A stretch of 40,003 nucleotides of DNA from Planctomycetaceae bacterium (GCA_013813775.1 JACCRE010000052.1:1-40003); one strand, 5' to 3'; positions 15,819-24,826 are shown, numbered from the stretch's first letter. A program made the numbers and translations. The notes: generated by a model not told the origin, from the letters alone.

Positions 15819-16387
15819 ACACCAGACGCGAACAGGTTCTGACGCTCCTGACGCTGGCGGGTCTGACGATCGCCTTCATCGCGGCCGTGGCGCTTCCCGG
15901 CCGACAGGCTCGCGCCGCGCTACAAGCGGAGATCGCCGCGTCGAAATCGGAAATCGAGCAAGGCCCGATCGTCCTCGATCGTTTTCGCGCCGCTCGCAAG
16001 AGTCTCGACCGACGGCGGGAGTACCTCGACGCCTCGTCCGCGGCCGTCGCCGAGCCGCACGACCTGCTGCACGCGATCAGCCACGTCGCTCAAACGAGCG
16101 GCTTCGCGGTTGTCCGCATCGAACCTTTGCCCGTCCGAACGCAAGCGACGTATGTCGAGCACCCGTTCCAACTCGACTTCCGCGCGAAGCTTGGCGCGCT
16201 CACCAGGTTTCTACGGGGACTGGAGAAGAGCTCGAGGCTGTACGTGATCGAAGACGTCACCGTGCGAAAACAGGCAACGCAGAAAGAGAGCGAGGTTCTG
16301 GAAGGCACGATCCGGTTCGTCGTCTATGCGGCTTCGACCGGTTCCGGAACTCTTGCCGAAGAAAATGATAATACCGGCGGGCGCTAG
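15815..16387 (+). CDS. pilO: PilO-like pilus assembly protein
   Basis: A 190-residue inner-membrane protein. A single N-terminal hydrophobic helix (VLTLLTLAGLTIAFIAAVAL) is followed by a coiled-coil region (ARAALQAEIAASKSEIEQG and the next 40 residues). A small C-terminal alpha/beta domain includes LGALTRFLRGLEKSSRLYVIEDVTVRK, the usual PilO helix-strand pattern. PilO pairs with PilN to form the periplasmic alignment complex between the motor and the secretin. Start and pilN stop share ATGA, so the two are translationally coupled. Confidence 0.82.
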   Translation: MNTRREQVLTLLTLAGLTIAFIAAVALPGRQARAALQAEIAASKSEIEQGPIVLDRFRAARKSLDRRREYLDASSAAVAEPHDLLHAISHVAQTSGFAVVRIEPLPVRTQATYVEHPFQLDFRAKLGALTRFLRGLEKSSRLYVIEDVTVRKQATQKESEVLEGTIRFVVYAASTGSGTLAEENDNTGGR

Positions 16388-16522
16388 CCGATACGGTTCT
16401 CGTGTCGTCTGCCGCTTCTGATCCTTCGCTCGCTAAGGGTTCGCGGTCCATCAGACGACGTGCACCCGAACCGACCGACTTTCGGAAACTCAGGTCACTC
16501 GCAAGACGACCCTTTTCATCGC

Positions 16523-17182
16523 ATGACTCTCGCTGAACGTATCCTCCGCGAAGCGAAAGCCAGTCCGCCGAAGACGGCGGCGCTGGGGGTGTTGCTGGCG
16601 GTCGGGTGCTACTTTTGGATTCCGCCGGTCTGGAATGCTTTGCATCGCACTGACGCGACGGTTGAGCACGACGTCGCGACGCTCGCTGTCGCCGCATCCG
16701 CCGAAACTCCGACCCCGCCGACCGAATCCGACCGCTCCTCGGATGGAAGCCGTTGGACCGAATTGGAAAAGATTCGGACCGAGGACGCACTCTATCAGCC
16801 GGCCGAATCGACCGAGGTCAACGCGAACGCATTCGCGTTCAATCACGACATCTTGCCGCTCGACGCCGAACTCGCCGTCGATCCGCCCGCGTCCAAGCCC
16901 GTCGCCAAAGGTCGATCCAACGGAGAGGGGGGCACGACTTCCGTTGATCTGGCGAACCTCGCGCAGCAGCTCCACCTACGCAGCACGATGATCGGTGGCG
17001 GCCGTCGCGCGGCTGTGATCAACAACCGTGTGTATTCCGAGGGAGACGTGATGCTCGTCGCTGGTCGGAACGTACGGCTCAGCAGCGTCGCATCGCGACG
17101 TGTGACGATGGATGCCGACGGCCAGAGCATCGAGTTGCGGATTGATCCGTTTGCGGCCGAGAAGTTTCGCAGCAACCCATAG
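16523..17182 (+). CDS. PilP/GspC-like linker protein
   Basis: A 219-residue protein with an N-terminal membrane helix (TAALGVLLAVGCYFWIPPVW), a long polar linker rich in E, T, P and S, and a small C-terminal domain (LHLRSTMIGGGRRAAVINNRVYSEGDVMLVAGRNVRLSSVASRRVTMDADGQSIELRI). This anchor-linker-beta-domain layout, and the AVINNRVYxEGD pattern followed by a VxLxxV strand, are like the homology region of GspC and the PilP domain that contacts the secretin. Its place between pilO and the secretin supports this. The 16523 ATG is preferred to an upstream in-frame GTG at 16460. The 135-base gap before it holds only a weak eight-base inverted repeat (16404-16411 with 16452-16459). Confidence 0.65.
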   Translation: MTLAERILREAKASPPKTAALGVLLAVGCYFWIPPVWNALHRTDATVEHDVATLAVAASAETPTPPTESDRSSDGSRWTELEKIRTEDALYQPAESTEVNANAFAFNHDILPLDAELAVDPPASKPVAKGRSNGEGGTTSVDLANLAQQLHLRSTMIGGGRRAAVINNRVYSEGDVMLVAGRNVRLSSVASRRVTMDADGQSIELRIDPFAAEKFRSNP

Positions 17183-17224
17183 CCGGCCGTACCGCCAGCA
17201 GTCCGATTCGTCAGGGACGACGAG

Positions 17225-19612
17225 ATGCGGGGGAATCTCTTCACAGCGGCAAAAGTGTGCCTCGCCGGGGGCTGTCTGTCGGCGACGGCCCTTCTGCTTG
17301 CGCCGTCGCCGAAAGGCTCGTCGCAGTTCCTGGCATCAACCGAGGCCACGGGCCGAGCGGAAATCGCTTCAATCGACACGAGGGAAGCAACGGCGGAACC
17401 CGCTCTGGCCGACACCGCGAAACCGATAGAACCGCCGCTTCATCGACTCGCGTCGAGCAATCCCGACTCCGCGTCGCTCGTCGGACTCACGCCTTTCGCG
17501 GAACTCGACGAGACGTCGCACGCGATCGATGTCGCGTTCACGCCGGTCAATGCACCGGTCATCGAACGACGTGTCCCCGAACCGACTCCCGATCCGGTGC
17601 CGCAAGGCTCATTCGCGCTTGCCGACGAGCTGGCGTCGCTCCGGCAGCAGGTTCATCGGCTGAGCCAGGCGCAAACGCGACCGCAACAGGAATCTGGTGC
17701 CGACGTCTACGGCGAGATGCGGCAGCTCATCGACCGCTTCACGAACGCCGAGCGATTCCGAACGCTCGAAGATGAGGTTCGAAGACTCCGGAAGTCCGAC
17801 GAACCCTTGGCGGATAAAACAGCCGTCGATCGCGGCGACGCGGAGCCGACTTCGCCTTCGGCCGATCCGAAGCCGACGCCACCGTTGCCTTCGACAGGTC
17901 CGCTGGTTCGCGCCGTTCCGAGCGAATTCGAACCTGACCGATTCACCCTCCAAGTCGAAGCCGCAGACGTCACCCAAGTGCTTGACCTGCTCGGTCAAAT
18001 GGCCGGCTGGAACGTCGTCGCTGCTCCTGGCGTTTCGGGAACCGTAACTCTGAACTTGCGAGACGTCACATTAGACGAGGCCCTGGCGTCGATTCTGGCT
18101 CCGCAAGACTTCGTTGCCGAGCGTAAAGACAATCTGCTGTTCGTGTTTCCGCGCACGCAGGCCGACGCCCGAGCGGCGGCGCTGCGAGTGGTCGCCACGA
18201 AGGTCTATCGCCCGAACTACATCAATGTCGTCGATCTTCAGTCTCTGGCGATGCCGCTGCTGACGCCCGTGATCGGCAAGATCGCCGTCACGAGTCCGAG
18301 CGCCGTCGGCCTGTCGAACGATGCGACGCAGAGCGGCGGAGACACGCTGTCGCAGCGTGACGCACTCGTCGTCATGGACTATCCCGAGGTGCTGAAGCAG
18401 ATCGACGAGATCGTGCTCGAGATGGACGTGCCGCCGGTGCAAGTCGTGATCGAGGGATACATCCTGCGCGTGCAACTTCGCGATAATCTGCGGTTCGGCG
18501 TCAACCTGGCGTTACTGGGCGGCGACGGCCGACGGCTGGTGACGACCGGCAGCGGAGCCGTGTTGGGCGCGTCCACCGGATTCCCGGGCCAGCGAGACGA
18601 CCTTGTTCCGCCTCTGCCCGAGTTTCTGCGATCGGCAGCGGGCTTGCGTTACGGATTCCTGTCCGGCGACGTGACGGGCTTCATCGAAGCGCTGGAGAGC
18701 ATCGGCGAGACGAGCCTGGTGGCCAGTCCCAGCGTCCGCGTGCTGAACAAGCAAAAGGCCGAACTCATCATCGGCAAGCGGCTCGGCTATAAAACCCAGA
18801 CGTTCAACAACCAACAGACGATCGAGAACGTTCAGTTCCTCGACGTCGGCACGAAGCTGATCCTTCGACCATTCGCCGCACCCGATGGCTACGTGCGCAT
18901 GGAGATCCATCCCGAGCAAAGCAGCGGAAGCATCGACATCAACGGCCTGCCGACGGTCGAGACCACGGAAGTCACAAGCAACGTCATGGTCCGCGACGGG
19001 TCGACGGTCGTGATCGGCGGTTTGATCGACGAGCAGACGGAAGAAGTTGTCGAACAGATTCCGCTGCTCGGCTCGATCCCGATCATCGGGAATGCCTTCA
19101 AGACGACCGATGAACGGCTCATTCGCAGCGAATTGATCGTGTTGATCACCCCGCGCATCGTGTGCGATCCGATTGAGGAAGCACGCGGGGAGATACTCCG
19201 CACCGAGACCGAGGCTCGAGCCGCCTACTTCACCGACCGGCTCAGTCCCGTCAGCCGTCGCAATCTTGCGAGAATGCACACCGAGCGAGCCGCCGACCTC
19301 TACGGCAAAGGTCGATTGGTGCAGGCGCACGATCACACGCGGCACGCGCTTTCCACGCGAACGAATGATGGAGAAGCATTGAAGCTGCAGAACAAAATCG
19401 AGCAATCGATTCAGTCGCGCAGAAAGAGCTTCTTTTCGTGGCCGCCGACGTTCGGAAGGCCGCAGACGCATAGTTTTCCCGCCTATGACGATTCACCCGT
19501 CATCTCTCCGCCCGACCTGGGTCGCGCCACGATCCCGATGGAACCGCTGCTCGTTCCGCCGGCTCCCTTCCCGGAAGACAGTTACTCCCCTGCGCCGCCA
19601 GTGCGACCTTAG
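17225..19612 (+). CDS. pilQ: Secretin (PilQ/GspD family)
   Basis: Forms the outer-membrane ring for pilus or pseudopilus passage; 795 residues. Residues 1-30 are a signal-like hydrophobic leader. A disordered and coiled region (about 31-230) follows. An STN/N0 domain lies near 236-305 (FTLQVEAADVTQVLDLLGQMAGWNVV). One N1-type domain lies near 330-400 (ALVVMDYPEVLKQIDEIVLEMDVP). The secretin core spans about 404-642, with VASPSVRVLNKQKAELIIG, then DGSTVVIGGLIDEQTEEVVEQIPLLGSIPIIGNAF and ELIVLITPRIV. These last patterns are diagnostic. The C-terminal 150 residues are extra: a TPR-like helical hairpin (ERAADLYGKGRLVQAHDHTRHAL) and a proline-rich tail. No pilotin or AMIN domain was recognised. 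Confidence 0.92.
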   Translation: MRGNLFTAAKVCLAGGCLSATALLLAPSPKGSSQFLASTEATGRAEIASIDTREATAEPALADTAKPIEPPLHRLASSNPDSASLVGLTPFAELDETSHAIDVAFTPVNAPVIERRVPEPTPDPVPQGSFALADELASLRQQVHRLSQAQTRPQQESGADVYGEMRQLIDRFTNAERFRTLEDEVRRLRKSDEPLADKTAVDRGDAEPTSPSADPKPTPPLPSTGPLVRAVPSEFEPDRFTLQVEAADVTQVLDLLGQMAGWNVVAAPGVSGTVTLNLRDVTLDEALASILAPQDFVAERKDNLLFVFPRTQADARAAALRVVATKVYRPNYINVVDLQSLAMPLLTPVIGKIAVTSPSAVGLSNDATQSGGDTLSQRDALVVMDYPEVLKQIDEIVLEMDVPPVQVVIEGYILRVQLRDNLRFGVNLALLGGDGRRLVTTGSGAVLGASTGFPGQRDDLVPPLPEFLRSAAGLRYGFLSGDVTGFIEALESIGETSLVASPSVRVLNKQKAELIIGKRLGYKTQTFNNQQTIENVQFLDVGTKLILRPFAAPDGYVRMEIHPEQSSGSIDINGLPTVETTEVTSNVMVRDGSTVVIGGLIDEQTEEVVEQIPLLGSIPIIGNAFKTTDERLIRSELIVLITPRIVCDPIEEARGEILRTETEARAAYFTDRLSPVSRRNLARMHTERAADLYGKGRLVQAHDHTRHALSTRTNDGEALKLQNKIEQSIQSRRKSFFSWPPTFGRPQTHSFPAYDDSPVISPPDLGRATIPMEPLLVPPAPFPEDSYSPAPPVRP

Positions 19613-19692
19613 CGGACATTCTCGCCTGACATGCGGTGCCGAGACGCTCATGCTCGCCGGCAGCCGATCACTAAGCCAACGAGACGCCAGTC

Positions 19693-21036
19693 ATGCCACC
19701 TGTCAATGTTTGCCGTCTGCTGATCGCCCTCGCCATCGGAACGACGACCGTTCCGGCCTGGCCGCAGAGCTTTCATCATGCCCCGCCGACGTCGCCGGGT
19801 GAGGGTACGTTACTGCCGATCATTCGGCCCGGCTGGTCGACGAGAGCCGCGACGCCCGCGCGACCGGCGGCAGCGGAGAACGCTTCTCCGTCCGAGCCGT
19901 TGAGATCGGCGGAAGCCGCTCCCCGTGCCAGCGAACCTGAGGCACAGGTGACGCTGCCCTCGCACCTGTCGCTGAATCAGTGGAAGCGTCTCCCGGAGCC
20001 TGAAGGTTCTCAGGCCGCCGCGCCGTCGATGATCGCGTCGCAATCCGCGCCTTCAAAATCTGCGACGGCCTCGATCGGCGCGTTCAAGTCGCCCTCAGAG
20101 GCGAATCGGCTCCGGCTGGCGGCCGCTCGAACGGTCGCGAGCGGCAATCTTGCCGCTGCGGAAGTCGAACTCGCTGCGGCCGTTGCACGGTTCCCGTCCG
20201 ATGCACGGTTGGCGATTTCACTGGCAAGGGTTCGAGAATCGCGCGGCGACTGGGCGGGCGCGGCCAAAGCCTACGGTGACGTCGCGCGGCTCGATGCCTC
20301 GGAACTCCGCTGGAAGCTGCGATTGGCCGAGTGCCGCTACTTTGACGGCGATTACGCCGAGGCGGTCACGGTTTATCGCGAAGCGGAAGCGGCTTCGGCG
20401 CCCTTGTCGGTGTCGGACTACACCCGCTACGGCGACGCAGCGCTACAAATGAATCAACCCGCCGTCGCCGAAGCCGCCTTTGCGGCCCTCGCACGGGTCG
20501 CCAAAGAGCCGATGCCGCAAGTGGAGCTGCTCCGCGGCATCGCGGCGCTGAAACAGGGAAAGGCCGATCTCGCTCGGAACGTTCTGCTGCGAGCGAACGC
20601 ACTCTGGCCGCAAGACGCGGCGCTGACCGAAGCCTTGCGCGTCGCCTCCGCCGCACATTATGGAAACGCTGCTCCCGTCGCGACGGCGCAGGCGAAGGAG
20701 CCCACCGCGAGTGAACCGCAGATCGTGGAAACCTCGGGGGTGATGCCGTCGGTCGCATCAACGATGACGGCCGAGGACGAGCCGACCATCTCACGCTGGC
20801 GACGAACGACGGCGAAGCCGATCGGCGAGCTTCAGCCGGCTGCGATCGAGGTCGAAGTGGAACACAATACTCCCGCGGCTCTTCCCATCGATGAGGATCA
20901 GAGTGGATGGCACGCTGCAGACGATCAAGAGGGATGGACCGACGACGACGCTGAACTGTCCAGCGAAGAAAACGACGACGAGAACGCTGACGATTCTGAG
21001 CTGCCGGATCTCGACGTGCCCGGGTTGTTGCCGTAA
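19693..21036 (+). CDS. TPR-repeat protein, secreted, pilus-operon associated
   Basis: A 447-residue protein with a signal peptide (LLIALAIGTTTVPAWPQS). A proline/alanine/serine-rich region to about residue 130 is followed by four or five tetratricopeptide repeats (about 138-320), such as LAAARTVASGNLAAAEVELAAAV, RVRESRGDWAGAAKAYGDVARLD, and EAAFAALARV. The C-terminal 90 residues are strongly acidic (DDAELSSEENDDENADDSEL). TPR proteins such as PilF/PilW help the secretin assemble; this one may do so, but it lacks a lipobox and has a different layout. It starts 80 bases after the secretin gene on the same strand and is the last gene of the operon. A convergent gene begins 17 bases later. Confidence 0.75.
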   Translation: MPPVNVCRLLIALAIGTTTVPAWPQSFHHAPPTSPGEGTLLPIIRPGWSTRAATPARPAAAENASPSEPLRSAEAAPRASEPEAQVTLPSHLSLNQWKRLPEPEGSQAAAPSMIASQSAPSKSATASIGAFKSPSEANRLRLAAARTVASGNLAAAEVELAAAVARFPSDARLAISLARVRESRGDWAGAAKAYGDVARLDASELRWKLRLAECRYFDGDYAEAVTVYREAEAASAPLSVSDYTRYGDAALQMNQPAVAEAAFAALARVAKEPMPQVELLRGIAALKQGKADLARNVLLRANALWPQDAALTEALRVASAAHYGNAAPVATAQAKEPTASEPQIVETSGVMPSVASTMTAEDEPTISRWRRTTAKPIGELQPAAIEVEVEHNTPAALPIDEDQSGWHAADDQEGWTDDDAELSSEENDDENADDSELPDLDVPGLLP

Positions 21037-21053
21037 CCGCCGCCGAACGGCTC

Positions 21054-22256
21054 TTACAGCATTCGTCGCAACGCGGCGGCCAGTCGGTCGATCTCGTCCT
21101 CGCGATTGTAGAGATGGCAGGAGACCCGCAGCAGGCGTTGGCCACCCCAGTGCATCACGGGCACTTCGATCGAGTCCTCCTGCCAGAGTCGCAACTGCAA
21201 CGGATCCTGGCGGCCATGACCGCCTTCAAAGCCGTCGAGCCGCGGCAAGGGTAACGCGATCATCGATCCGTATCGGGCAGGCGTATCCGCCACGATTGGC
21301 TCGATCTGAGTCACGCCAAGGATCTTCGCGCGAGCATACCGTGCAAGGTCATGGGTGCGCCCCCGAAAGCGTTCGATTCCGACGTCTTCAAGGAAGCGAC
21401 TCGCGGTCGGCACTGCCAGGAAGGCCGCCGGATCGTACGTCCCGAACCAGGTGAACTCGTCTTTCCAGGTCGCCTCGCGGCCGGAAATGCTTCCACCCCA
21501 GCTCGTGATCGGCGACCGAAGCCCGGTTTGATGCTTCGGGGCGACATAAAGGAAGCCGCTGCCGAAGGGGGCGCAAACCCACTTGTGCAAACTCGCGCAA
21601 TAGTAGTCGCAGCCAATGGCGGCGAGATCGACAGGGACCATCGCCGGGGCATGAGGTCCGTCGATGCAGACCTGAACTCCTCTCGCCCGCGCTGCCTTGC
21701 AGATCGCTTCGACAGGAAGCGCAACCGCCGTCGGGCTCGTGACGTGACTCACGACGATCAGCCGCGTCTTGTCAGTCATGCCGGCGAGGAAAGTTGCCGC
21801 GATTTCCTCATCAGAATCGAGGAACGGCGGCAGTCTTCGAACGACGAGTTCCGCTCCGGCGGCACGGCAGGCATCGCGCCAGATCCGCATCACCGAACCG
21901 TATTCATGGTTGGTCGCCAGCACTTGGTCGCCGGCACGCAGCCGGACGTTCGCGGCGACGATGTTCATCGCGAACGTGGCGTTGGGAACGAAGAGCAAGT
22001 CTTCGCCGGCCGCACCGACGAAGCGGCCCAGCTCGTCCGCCGCCGTCGCGAGTTCGGCCTCCATCTCACGGACGAAGAAGTCCATAGGTTCCGCTTCGAG
22101 GCGACGGCTCCACGCCTCGCGGGCTTCGATGACCGATCTCGGGCTCGGTCCGAACGAGCCGTGGTTCAGATACGTGACGCCCGGCCGCAGTTCCCATTCT
22201 CGCCGGATCGTCTCCCAATCCACACGAGTTCCGGCTCCATCATCAGTCGCGGTCAT
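21054..22256 (-). CDS. Class V aminotransferase (isopenicillin N epimerase-like)
   Basis: PLP-dependent enzyme of 400 residues, fold type I. The N-terminus has VTYLNHGSFGPSP, a hallmark of the isopenicillin N epimerase-like branch of class V aminotransferases. FVPNATFAMNIVA and TNHEYG form the cofactor-phosphate region, VCIDGPHAP gives the cofactor-binding Asp199, and CASLHKWVCAPFGSGFLY gives the Schiff-base lysine K225. All key residues are present, so it should be active. Members include epimerases and cysteine desulfurase-like enzymes. The substrate cannot be told from context, since the gene lies alone between the TPR gene, which converges on it, and an inverted-repeat element. Confidence 0.88.
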   Translation of the reverse strand: MTATDDGAGTRVDWETIRREWELRPGVTYLNHGSFGPSPRSVIEAREAWSRRLEAEPMDFFVREMEAELATAADELGRFVGAAGEDLLFVPNATFAMNIVAANVRLRAGDQVLATNHEYGSVMRIWRDACRAAGAELVVRRLPPFLDSDEEIAATFLAGMTDKTRLIVVSHVTSPTAVALPVEAICKAARARGVQVCIDGPHAPAMVPVDLAAIGCDYYCASLHKWVCAPFGSGFLYVAPKHQTGLRSPITSWGGSISGREATWKDEFTWFGTYDPAAFLAVPTASRFLEDVGIERFRGRTHDLARYARAKILGVTQIEPIVADTPARYGSMIALPLPRLDGFEGGHGRQDPLQLRLWQEDSIEVPVMHWGGQRLLRVSCHLYNREDEIDRLAAALRRML

Positions 22257-22292
22257 TATTGATCCAAGGCTTTGTTAGCAGCTATGACACAA

Positions 22293-22452
22293 CTCCCCTC
22301 TCCCTCGGGAGAGGGGTCGGGGGTGAGGGGACGAGGTGGACGTGCCACGTCGCTTGCGCTTTTCACGTGGTGGTCGTTGAGGCTGAAACTCCCAGGAATG
22401 CAGCGGCAAGGCATCCCCTCACCCCTTCCCCTCTCCCCAGAGGAGAGGGGGA
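22293..22452. repeat. GC-rich inverted-repeat element, MITE-like
   Basis: The 318-base gap between the aminotransferase and MarC genes holds two similar arms in opposite orientation. The left arm (22293-22330) contains the perfect ten-base hairpin CCCCTCTCCC/GGGAGAGGGG (22295-22316) and then GGTGAGGGG. The right arm (22410-22452) is its approximate complement (CCCCTCACCCC, then CTCTCCCC and GGAGAGGGG). The roughly 80-base centre is non-coding. This is the form of a dispersed bacterial repeat or non-autonomous element. No gene lies in the rest of the gap. Confidence 0.6.
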
Positions 22453-22574
22453 CCGAATTCGCGAGTCACAGCAGAGGAATGACGGCTTTGTCAGCGCCTC
22501 TTCGCGAAATCCGTTGCATCGCGCGAACGAACAGAATACACGAAGATGGCCCTTCAATTCCTCGGTTGCCGCAC

Positions 22575-23165
22575 ATGACCGTCTTGTCCGCCGCCGTGTT
22601 GTTGTTCCTCGTCACCGACCCGGTCGGAAACGCTCCGATCTTCGCATCGCTGCTCTCACACCTTCCCGCGGGCCGGCGGCGAGCGGTCATTGCCCGCGAA
22701 CTCGGATTTGCGTTGGGCGTCATGGTCGCGTTCCTGTTTCTGGGCGACGCTCTGCTGGGGCTGCTCGAAATCTCCGAACCGGCGCTCTCGATGGCCGGCG
22801 GAATCGTGCTGTTTCTGATCGCCGTGCGGATGATCTTTCTCGACGCTTCCGAAATCTTCGGCCGAGCACCGGAAGGAGAGCCGTTCTTCGTGCCGCTGGC
22901 CGTGCCGCTCGTCGCCGGGCCGAGCGCATTGGCCACGATCCTGCTTTTAAGGGCGCGGCAGCCCGATCGCTGGCCGGAATGGTTGCTGGCGATCTTGATC
23001 GCGTGGTCGCTCGGAGCCGTGGTGCTCCTGGCCGCCGATCACGTCACCGCCGCGCTCGGCCGCCGCGGGGCATTGGCCGTGCAGCGGCTCATGGGCATGC
23101 TGCTCACGACGGTCAGCGTGCAGATGTTCCTGACGGGGCTGCGCAAGTTCCTGGACGAAACATGA
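22575..23165 (+). CDS. MarC family integral membrane protein
   Basis: A 196-residue membrane protein with about six hydrophobic segments. Family signatures are VTDPVGNAPIFASLL near the N-terminus and PLAVPLVAGPSALATILLL near residue 100, which match the MarC (UPF0056) repeats DPxGNxPxF and PLxxPxxAGPG. MarC proteins are widespread and of unclear function; an early link to antibiotic resistance was not upheld. The start at 22575 is preferred over in-frame upstream starts, which run through the repeat element. The stop lies six bases from the stop of the convergent Rieske gene. Confidence 0.85.
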   Translation: MTVLSAAVLLFLVTDPVGNAPIFASLLSHLPAGRRRAVIARELGFALGVMVAFLFLGDALLGLLEISEPALSMAGGIVLFLIAVRMIFLDASEIFGRAPEGEPFFVPLAVPLVAGPSALATILLLRARQPDRWPEWLLAILIAWSLGAVVLLAADHVTAALGRRGALAVQRLMGMLLTTVSVQMFLTGLRKFLDET

Positions 23166-23171
23166 CCGGGT

Positions 23172-24695
23172 TCACAGCTCCTGCAAGGGCTTTTTCTTCA
23201 GATCCTGCGGCGGAGGGCCGTAGATCCGCTCGCCGGTCGCAGAGTAGCGGCCTCCGTGACAGGGGCAATCCCACGTCGTCTCGGCCGGATTCCAATGCAC
23301 GTTGCAACCGGCATGCGTGCAGGCCGGCGACATCGCGTGCGTGAGGCCGGCCCCGTCGCGATAGACGGCAAGCGTATGACCTTTGAAACGAACCAGCCGA
23401 CCCTCGCCCGCAGGCACTTCGTCGAGCGAATCGATCTTCTCACCCTCGAACGTACCTTTGACGTACTCCTTGGCGACGTTCAGGTTCTCTTTCACGAACT
23501 CGCTCGCTTCCGCGAGCGGCTTGACCCGAGCCGGCGAGAAGATCGAGGCCAGCTCGTTGTCGCGACCGGAGACGAGATCGGCGAGCAGGCCGCCGCAAGC
23601 GGTGCCGAACGTCAGGCCGACGCCGCTGAAGCCGGTGGCAAGGTAGACGTTCTTCATCGAAGGCACGGCGCCCGCGAAGGGCACCCCGTCATCCGGCTCG
23701 AAGAGTTCCGCCGACCACCTTTGCTCGACGGGGATGTCCCCGAACCTTTGCCTGGCATAGTCCTCCAGCTTCATCCACGCGTCGCGCTCGTCGACCGCTT
23801 GACCGGTCTTGTGATCGCCCCCGCCGATGAGTAGCAGCCCGGGATCGGACGAGCCGGCGATGCGGATGTAGTGGTACGGGTCGGCGTCGTCCCAGTAGAG
23901 CGCGTCGCCGATCGGTTTCCCGGTGCGCGCCGCGATGAGGTAGGACTGATACGGCGCGACGCGCATGTCGTAGTTCGAAATCCCGAGGTACGGCGAGTGG
24001 GTCGTCACCAGGACGGCGTTCGCGCGCACCGTGCCGCGGTTCGTTTCGATCGTCGGCCGATCGCCTCCTTCCGGCGGCTGCGCGAACGTCTCTTCGTGAA
24101 TGATCCCGCCGCTCTTCGCCACTGCTTCCGCGAGGAGCCGCAGATAGGCGATCGGATGGAACCGGGCCATCCGCGGAAACCGAACCGCGAACGCCGGCTC
24201 GAACGGCAGGCCGACGTCTTGACCCGCAATCTCCGACGGCAGACCGATCTTCTCGAAGTCCGAAACCTGCTCGCGCAGCCGATCGGCGTGATCCGGATCT
24301 TCGGTGTAGAGAAACGCGTCGATCCGCTTGAAGTCGCAATCTCCGCCGAGTTCGCCGATGCGTTGTTCGATGAAGTCGATCGCCTGCAGCCGCGCTCGCG
24401 TGAACGCTCGTGCCGCGTCTTCGCCGAAATCTCTAATGTGCGTGCGAGGATTTCGTTCCGGATGGGCGTCGAGATGGGCGCTCGTACCGCCCGTCGTGCC
24501 GCTGCCGACCCGGCCGGCCTCGATCACGACGACCTTGCGTCCCTGGCGGACGAGATGATCCGCCGCCGTCAGCCCCGTGATCCCGGCACCGATGATCGCG
24601 ACGTCGGCCGTCAGATCGCCGTCAAGCGCAGCGTAGCGCGGAGGACGGCCGTCGGACTTGAGCCAGTACGAACCCGGACTGATCGAGAAAACCAT
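23172..24695 (-). CDS. FAD-dependent oxidoreductase with C-terminal Rieske domain
   Basis: A 507-residue fusion. Residues 1-400 are a DAO-type FAD oxidoreductase. The dinucleotide site is VAIIGAGITGLTAADHLVRQGRKVVVIEA (32-60), and NVYLATGFSGVGLTFGTACGGLLADL is the C-terminal FAD contact. Residues about 420-507 are a Rieske [2Fe-2S] domain. C459 and H461 in CTHAGC and C477 and H480 in CPCHGG are the cluster ligands, and C464 and C479 are placed for the usual disulfide. The enzyme should oxidise an amine or similar substrate and pass electrons to the cluster. It has no export signal, so it is cytoplasmic. The start at 24695 has GGAG upstream, which lies inside a predicted hairpin. The gene is 131 bases downstream of the ATPase/TOPRIM pair. 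Confidence 0.9.
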   Translation of the reverse strand: MVFSISPGSYWLKSDGRPPRYAALDGDLTADVAIIGAGITGLTAADHLVRQGRKVVVIEAGRVGSGTTGGTSAHLDAHPERNPRTHIRDFGEDAARAFTRARLQAIDFIEQRIGELGGDCDFKRIDAFLYTEDPDHADRLREQVSDFEKIGLPSEIAGQDVGLPFEPAFAVRFPRMARFHPIAYLRLLAEAVAKSGGIIHEETFAQPPEGGDRPTIETNRGTVRANAVLVTTHSPYLGISNYDMRVAPYQSYLIAARTGKPIGDALYWDDADPYHYIRIAGSSDPGLLLIGGGDHKTGQAVDERDAWMKLEDYARQRFGDIPVEQRWSAELFEPDDGVPFAGAVPSMKNVYLATGFSGVGLTFGTACGGLLADLVSGRDNELASIFSPARVKPLAEASEFVKENLNVAKEYVKGTFEGEKIDSLDEVPAGEGRLVRFKGHTLAVYRDGAGLTHAMSPACTHAGCNVHWNPAETTWDCPCHGGRYSATGERIYGPPPQDLKKKPLQEL

Positions 24696-24727
24696 CGGCG
24701 GCTCCAGAGATTGGATCTCTCCGATGG
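24692..24727 (-). promoter_or_regulatory. Hairpin covering the start codon of the Rieske gene
   Basis: On the minus strand the mRNA reads CCATCGG, AGAGAT, CCA, ATCTCT, GGAGCCG, CCGATGG. The outer seven-base and inner six-base stems are both perfect. The 3' outer arm contains the AUG, and the Shine-Dalgarno GGAG sits in the bulge between the stems. The structure should hide the start codon unless opened by a ribosome, heat, or a bound protein. This is inferred from base pairing only. Confidence 0.5.
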
Positions 24728-24826
24728 TAACCCGCCGGCCGCACTTCTCCCCCGGCCCGTTGCCTTACTCACGGACCCGCGCATTCCCGAGAGCGGTACG
24801 TCAAAAGCGAGTTGCCGCGATGCGAC

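Noticed and set aside
16404-16459. Eight-base inverted repeat GTCGTCTG/CAGACGAC upstream of the PilP-like gene
   Set aside because: The 40-base spacing and short arms are expected by chance in GC-rich DNA.
18512-19471. 319-codon open frame on the minus strand
   Set aside because: It is antisense to the secretin core, whose sequence is conserved; composition is that of a shadow frame.
22259-23344. 361-codon plus-strand frame crossing MarC
   Set aside because: It runs through the repeat element and over the MarC gene in another frame, and has no recognisable domain.
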